A stretch of DNA of 64,000 nt. Source: Darksidea phi. Lineage: Eukaryota > Ascomycota > Dothideomycetes > Pleosporales > Lentitheciaceae. Location: positions 620,001 to 684,000 of the forward strand of contig JASJFT010000004.1 in NCBI GenBank assembly GCA_030770425.1, in the 5' to 3' direction. The position numbers were made by a program, and so were the translations under genes. Position 1 is the stretch's first letter. Each line of letters starts with the position of its first letter. Shown in pieces: positions 59,524-64,000 of this stretch. A model generated the notes under the pieces. It was not told the origin of the DNA, did not search any database, and saw only the letters and a list, made by a program, of their open reading frames with translations.

Positions 59524-60027
59524 TCAAGTACGGCCCGAATCCCCTCCCGATATAGAACGGAGCTCAAAATCTTCCTCTCCCTGCGTATTTCGACTCCGCG
59601 AACACCGATGCCAATCCACATACGCACCCATTGTAAATCCCCCTGAGATGTCACCGTGCGCAACAGTCCACCACAATGCTAGGGCGAGGCTGACGAGAGT
59701 CGCAGCCATGTAGACCGCGATGGGGATAGGTATGTCCCCAAAGAGTCTCTTTATGAGGGGCCGTACGTCGGAAGACCATACTTGCACTTCCAATGATCCT
59801 ATTGACCTGTCCGTCTCGCTAGTAGTTCTGTGGCGCGGGAAGAGGCGGGTCCACTGGTCGAACACTTTGCCGCACACCCACCAGCCCTCCGACGGTGTAA
59901 GAACCTCTGCTCGCCTATCGGTTTCAAGGAGCGTGATGTAACCTCTATGAAATTAGCCGTCTCGTCAATATACGATGGGGTAGCAAACTGACCTTGGTCG
60001 GCAAACTGTCCCTTGTGCGGGTCTCAT
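59524..60027 (-). CDS. Small predicted membrane protein in the cluster
   Basis: Two exons on the minus strand, 60027-59993 and 59944-59524, give 151 residues from the ATG at 60027. One clear hydrophobic helix (IPIAVYMAATLVSLALALWW) lies near residues 82-101, after a mixed-charge region (VCRPRGYITLLETDRRAEVL) and before a hydrophilic tail ending SGGDSGRT. The intron has a GTCAGT donor and a CATAG acceptor, and both phases match. The frame also continues upstream of the ATG, so the protein may be longer. I recognise no family. It is in the cluster and could be a membrane partner or transporter fragment, but function is unknown. Confidence 0.4.
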
Positions 60028-60424
60028 TCTTTGATGCAACCCGCATGCGTGCTCAAGAAAGGATAAGGCAAGTACGAAAGTTTGAAATGAAGACCGTGGA
60101 ATAGAGGATGGATGGAAGTACAGTTCACCAGATATATCGAAGACAGGTTTGGTGGGGCACAGCCAACAGCCGAGCAAGATGCAGCTGCGCACCACTCAAT
60201 ATCAAGCTGAGAATCGCATGTGGCTTAAGAGGAGCCTATAGAAATGCTGTTACCTGTTTCTTCGCTAAGAAAACATATCACCAGTGCAGATGCGACAATA
60301 GGCACAGTCATCCAGAGAAATTGTTTCTATCCACACCCCAATATACTACCCAAGGTCCCGTTCGCAAACAACAATCCCAGGTAATTAGTCTTCTCAACGA
60401 TTTCCAATCTCACACACCGTCCAA
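60028..60424. other. Intergenic inside the cluster
   Basis: Between the small membrane protein and the 3' end of the monooxygenase gene. No gene seen. Confidence 0.45.
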
Positions 60425-61711
60425 CTAAATCTCTAAGACCTCACACTTCTCAAAAGGTGGATGCCCAAACATCTTCTTCCCGCCAAAATAGCTCCTCTCA
60501 ATACTCTTCTGAGCATAAGCCCTCATCTTAGCCTCATACTCGCCAACACTCTTCTTCCCAATCCCGCCAGCGCTCAAAGTCATAGCCAGAGTCGCCGCAT
60601 CCATAATCGCAGTCACAGCGCCAACACCGCCGCAAGGACTCATAACATGTACAGCATCTCCAAGTAGCGTGACGCGCGAGCTAGCTTCCCACTCAGGGAT
60701 ATGAGGCTTCGCGGTAGAGATACGGAGGGCGGAGGTCTGCTTGATGTCTTGGTGCTGGAAGAGCGCGCGGAGAGAAGGGTCCCATTCTTCGGTGAGATGG
60801 AGGGAGAGGTCGGCGGCCTGTTGGCTGCTCAGTGCAAGGAGCTTATCAGTTGAGAGGCCAAAGACGTCGGAGCGCGCGATGAGGACCCAGTAGACGTAAT
60901 CTTGAGGGGCCTTGGCTTTGTACTCATTGTCTACGAAGCGAACGGGCTCGAGAAGGCACGTCAAAGGTGTCTCATCGATGTCGAGCGTCTGTGTCATGGG
61001 CGTCTTGTCGAGGATGAGTGTCATCCATTTGTGTGCACGCGCATGGTACTTGGCCATAAACTCCTCGGTCATGGGTGTCTTGCCGTAGATACAGCGTCCG
61101 TTGGTGTCGATGGGCTTGTGGTGGGGAAGGAATTGCTTGCGTACAGGTGAGCGGAAGCCATCTGCGCCAACGAGGAGAATGCCTTGTTCTGAGGTGCCGT
61201 CGCTGAAGTGAGCGATGACGCCTTCGTCGATAATCTCATAGTGGGTCAGATTCTTGCCGAAGGATACATCTTCCTCGAGACCGCGAAAGAGAAGGGAGCG
61301 GAGGAGCGTCCGGTCCGCGAGATAGGGGACGAAAGACCCGCCGCGCAGACCTGGGCCAGCTCGACTTGCGACGATGGTGCCGTCCGGCGCGTTGATGTTT
61401 GTCTCGCCGAACTTGGATTCGGCGCATGTCTTCTCGAACTCTTCCCACATGTCATTGCTCATGACTGATTTGAGAGCTACGGCTCCTTCATAGTTTATCT
61501 GGCTCACGTTATTTCAAGATGTCTTTGGAGTTCATTGAATGGGTCGCACCTTGATCCTGTAGCCCTGAGCTCGGAAAGCAGCTGACGGATCACGCTCGAA
61601 GACGTGAAAAGGAATGGCGTTCTTCTTGAGACCTTGTGCGAGTGAGAGACCACCCAGCCCTGCGCCAATGATGAGAACGCGCGGAGGAAGCTGTGCGATA
61701 GAAGGTGACAT
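60425..61711 (-). CDS. FAD-dependent monooxygenase
   Basis: Two exons on the minus strand, 61711-61550 and 61498-60425, give 411 residues. The N-terminus has the dinucleotide-binding GAGLGG (about 16-21), in [30 protein letters not shown] is the DG motif, and [11 protein letters not shown] (GD motif) binds the FAD ribityl chain. This is the class A flavoprotein monooxygenase fold, related to salicylate hydroxylase and to aromatic tailoring enzymes of polyketide clusters. It most likely hydroxylates the aromatic polyketide using NAD(P)H and O2. It is divergent from the transesterase gene with 542 bp between starts. Confidence 0.93.
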
Positions 61712-62253
61712 TGTCGCTTTTGTGTCCGAGATGGAGAGACGACGCGAGGGGTAATGTGACCGCGAAAATCTTGAGGAGATGAACTGAACGTTTAAGATTG
61801 AGCAAGTAAGGCCTTGGGGTGGTATATACCATCAATCTAGGGCGCACTCGCAGCGTTAATAGTTGGAACACCCGCGGATGATTCGACCGGACACTAAGCG
61901 ATTCCCGGCTTCTTGAAATCGCACCTCATTATGAACAACGGAGTGTAATTCCAGCATAATATTTGAAAATGACTACGATTTCCGAAATGGTGGTCGTGCG
62001 CAATAGAGCAGTGGTTGTCTCACGCGTGCAGCTTCGGAAAGCGAAGTTGGCATGATTCGCGACCACCGCAACAACAATCAGCAACCGCTTGAACGACCCG
62101 AAAAAACACGGTATAGGGTAATTGATCTTGGCATATATTATTGTAGAGTCCTCAGTGAAGCATGCTGCATCCCAACTTCTATCTGAATCCATTGAGCTCT
62201 CACATCGCTCTCTTGCTTTACATCCACGCTTTTCTTTACTCTTAACCGCAACA
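61712..62253. promoter_or_regulatory. Divergent promoter, monooxygenase / transesterase
   Basis: 542 bp between two divergent start codons in the cluster. TTTCCGAA occurs at 61979-61986 and its reverse complement TTCGGAAA at 62033-62040. A CCGCGG palindrome lies near 61875. Co-regulation of the two genes is likely. Confidence 0.5.
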
Positions 62254-63589
62254 ATGGGTTCTATGCCAGAACTTAACTTGAAAGAGGAACTTGACAGCAT
62301 CCTTGAAAAGTATACATCTGTTGTGCCGAACCACCTGCGTGGCGCTGCGTTCTCTGCCGTCAACACCGATGGTAGGATTGCCTCATCTTCTCACCCGAAC
62401 ATCCGCAACGAAACAAAACACTGATTCTCTCTAGGCGAAATTCTCTACTCTAATGCAAAGGGAAGCCGCTCCATCACCGAGCAAGTCCCCCTTCAGCTCG
62501 ACTCCACGATGTGGATCGGTTCGATCACTAAACTACAAACCTGCATGGCGTGCATGGTCGGTATCGAGCAAGGTCTCTTTGGTCTCGACACCAACGTGCG
62601 CAGCGTTGTTCCCGAGCTTAAAGACATCGACATCCTCACTGGCTTTGAAGACGGTGATGCTCCACGAAAACCCATCACCAAGCCCTGCTCTAGCCCGATT
62701 ACTCTCCGCCAACTCTTAACACATACCTCGGGCATGATCTACGACTACGGCCATGACGGACTAAAGGAGTGGTCTGCGTACCATGGAATCAAAGACAACA
62801 CCTTCTCCGGCACACTGAAAGGGTACCAGAAACCGCTCATCTATGAGCCTGGTCAGGGATGGGCGTACAGTCCTGGTATGGACTGGGCAGGTCGACTTCT
62901 CGAAGTGACATCTGGCCTATCGCTCGAACAATTTCTCAAGCAGAACATCTGGGATAAGCTTGGTATGACTAGTACTACCTTCCGACCCGACTTGCGCCCG
63001 GACTTTCAGGCTCGAAGAATGCAGATGGCGAGCCGGAACCGCAAGACGATGGAGATTACTCAAGGCGTTGTGCCGCAAGAAGCGCAGGGATCGTTCGCAC
63101 CGGATTGCTGCGGTGGCGTGGGTCTGTACTCGACGATTGAAGACTGCACCAAGGTGCTTCAAGCGCTAGCAAGCAAGAATCCTACACTGATGACGGCGGA
63201 CAGCTACGAGAAGCTCACAGAGCCGCAGCTCTCCACAGACGAGCACTTTCTCGAAGTGATCCGGGGTGTTGGACAAGGTCATTTAGGACAGACGTGGGAC
63301 AAGGGTGCTGATGGGACGTTCGGCTTCGGGTCGTCGATCACGAAGCAGGACTTTGTTGAGAGACGCGCGGCTGGTAGCTGCAACTGGAGCGGTATGCCCG
63401 GGACGCACTGTGTAAGCTCAAGCCCTGACCGTTTATGCTCATGATATGCTGATCTTGTCGTAGTGGTTGGATAAGAAGTCTGGTATCGGTGGTATGTTGA
63501 CCACCCAGGTCCTACCGCCTGGTGATCCAATGGTGACGCAGTTGCTGTTGGAGATGGAGAAGTGCTTGTATAAACATAGCCGTGGTTAG
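62254..63589 (+). CDS. Beta-lactamase-fold (LovD-like) hydrolase or transesterase
   Basis: Three exons, 62254-62371, 62435-63411 and 63464-63589, give 406 residues. The class C beta-lactamase fold is shown by the SxxK nucleophile motif SITK (Ser69, Lys72) in TMWIGSITKLQT, the tyrosine motif (Tyr184) in GWAYSPGMDWAG, LLTHTSGMIYDYG, and a late KKSGIGGM in the KTG position. Members in polyketide clusters, such as LovD, move an acyl group onto an alcohol; others are simple esterases. Here it may acylate or deacylate the aromatic product. No signal peptide, so it is probably cytosolic. Confidence 0.9.
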
Positions 63590-64000
63590 TCTCTGATATT
63601 TCCTAGTCATCTTGCGTGTCGTTAACCAGTCTCTTTCTCAAGCTGGTTATTAGAAAGCGTCCGGCTCAGTCTGTATATATCGAATCAATGTCAGGTTTTG
63701 TGATGTGGTTCCTAACTTCTTGAATGGGTCATTAGGTTCTCTCGCCGTGCCTACTGATACATTTTCGGGCTCATCGAAGTTTGGAGTAGGGCCTTCGCGA
63801 AGAAGAGGCTTCTCGTGGGTTCATAATAGACGGACAACAAGGTTTCCATGGCCGGCTAGATTTTCGGTCCGGCATTCGCTGTTTGGGTGAGCTCGATTAG
63901 ATGATTGAAAGGTAACGGTGTTAGAATTTGATTTGGATTTGCATAGTGGGAATCTCTTTAGAAGGTCCGCACGAAACACAGTAGGAGTTTGTACACAGTA
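63590..64000. other. Right-edge sequence
   Basis: 3' flank of the transesterase gene. A 61-codon frame (63705-63890) has no features. The cluster may continue beyond the window. Confidence 0.4.

Noticed and set aside
1..64000. CRISPR arrays, bacterial operons, phage or IS elements
   Set aside because: Spliceosomal introns and gene content show a fungal nuclear genome; no direct-repeat arrays or transposase genes were seen.

Overview
This window is nuclear DNA from a filamentous ascomycete, most likely a Dothideomycete. Almost every gene is interrupted by spliceosomal introns of about 45-160 bp with GT...CTRAY...AG signals. The beta-tubulin intron layout, a Pex20-type peroxin, a CHORD-CS protein, a HET-domain gene and a SAT-KS-AT-PT-ACP-ACP-TE polyketide synthase are all typical of Pezizomycotina. 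I assembled gene models by hand: I joined exons at splice sites that keep the reading frame and restore the family's conserved sequence. No database or transcript was available.

Layout. 1-31 kb is mostly conserved housekeeping: a methyltransferase-like protein, a thioredoxin-fold protein, a TLC-domain membrane protein, a Tat-SF1/Cus2-like splicing factor, PEX20, a coiled-coil protein, prefoldin subunit 1, alkaline ceramidase, beta-tubulin, the phospholipid methyltransferase OPI3, an AAAP amino-acid transporter, an SCYL2-type pseudokinase and a branched-chain aminotransferase. 31-49 kb is more mixed. It holds an HMG-box protein, a ruined CLC chloride channel, a kelch/transmembrane protein, about 5 kb without a recognisable gene (microsatellites and a small foldback element), a CHORD-CS cochaperone, a glutaredoxin-like protein, an HpcH/HpaI aldolase, an intron-containing tRNA-Leu and a broken HET gene.

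49.6-63.6 kb is a secondary-metabolite cluster. It contains a non-reducing PKS of 2133 residues with two ACPs and its own thioesterase, an EthD-domain protein, a small predicted membrane protein, an FAD monooxygenase and a divergent beta-lactamase-fold (LovD-like) hydrolase or transesterase. The simplest reading is that the PKS makes a folded aromatic polyketide, the EthD protein helps a cyclisation, dehydration or decarboxylation step, the monooxygenase hydroxylates the ring, and the beta-lactamase-like enzyme transfers or removes an acyl group. The usual DHN-melanin partners are not seen beside the PKS, so the product cannot be named from this sequence.

Two genes (CLC and HET) are clear pseudogenes. 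Four of their five premature stops are TAG codons at expected tryptophan positions, or are otherwise compatible with RIP-type C-to-T change. Two other genes need GC-AG introns to read through.
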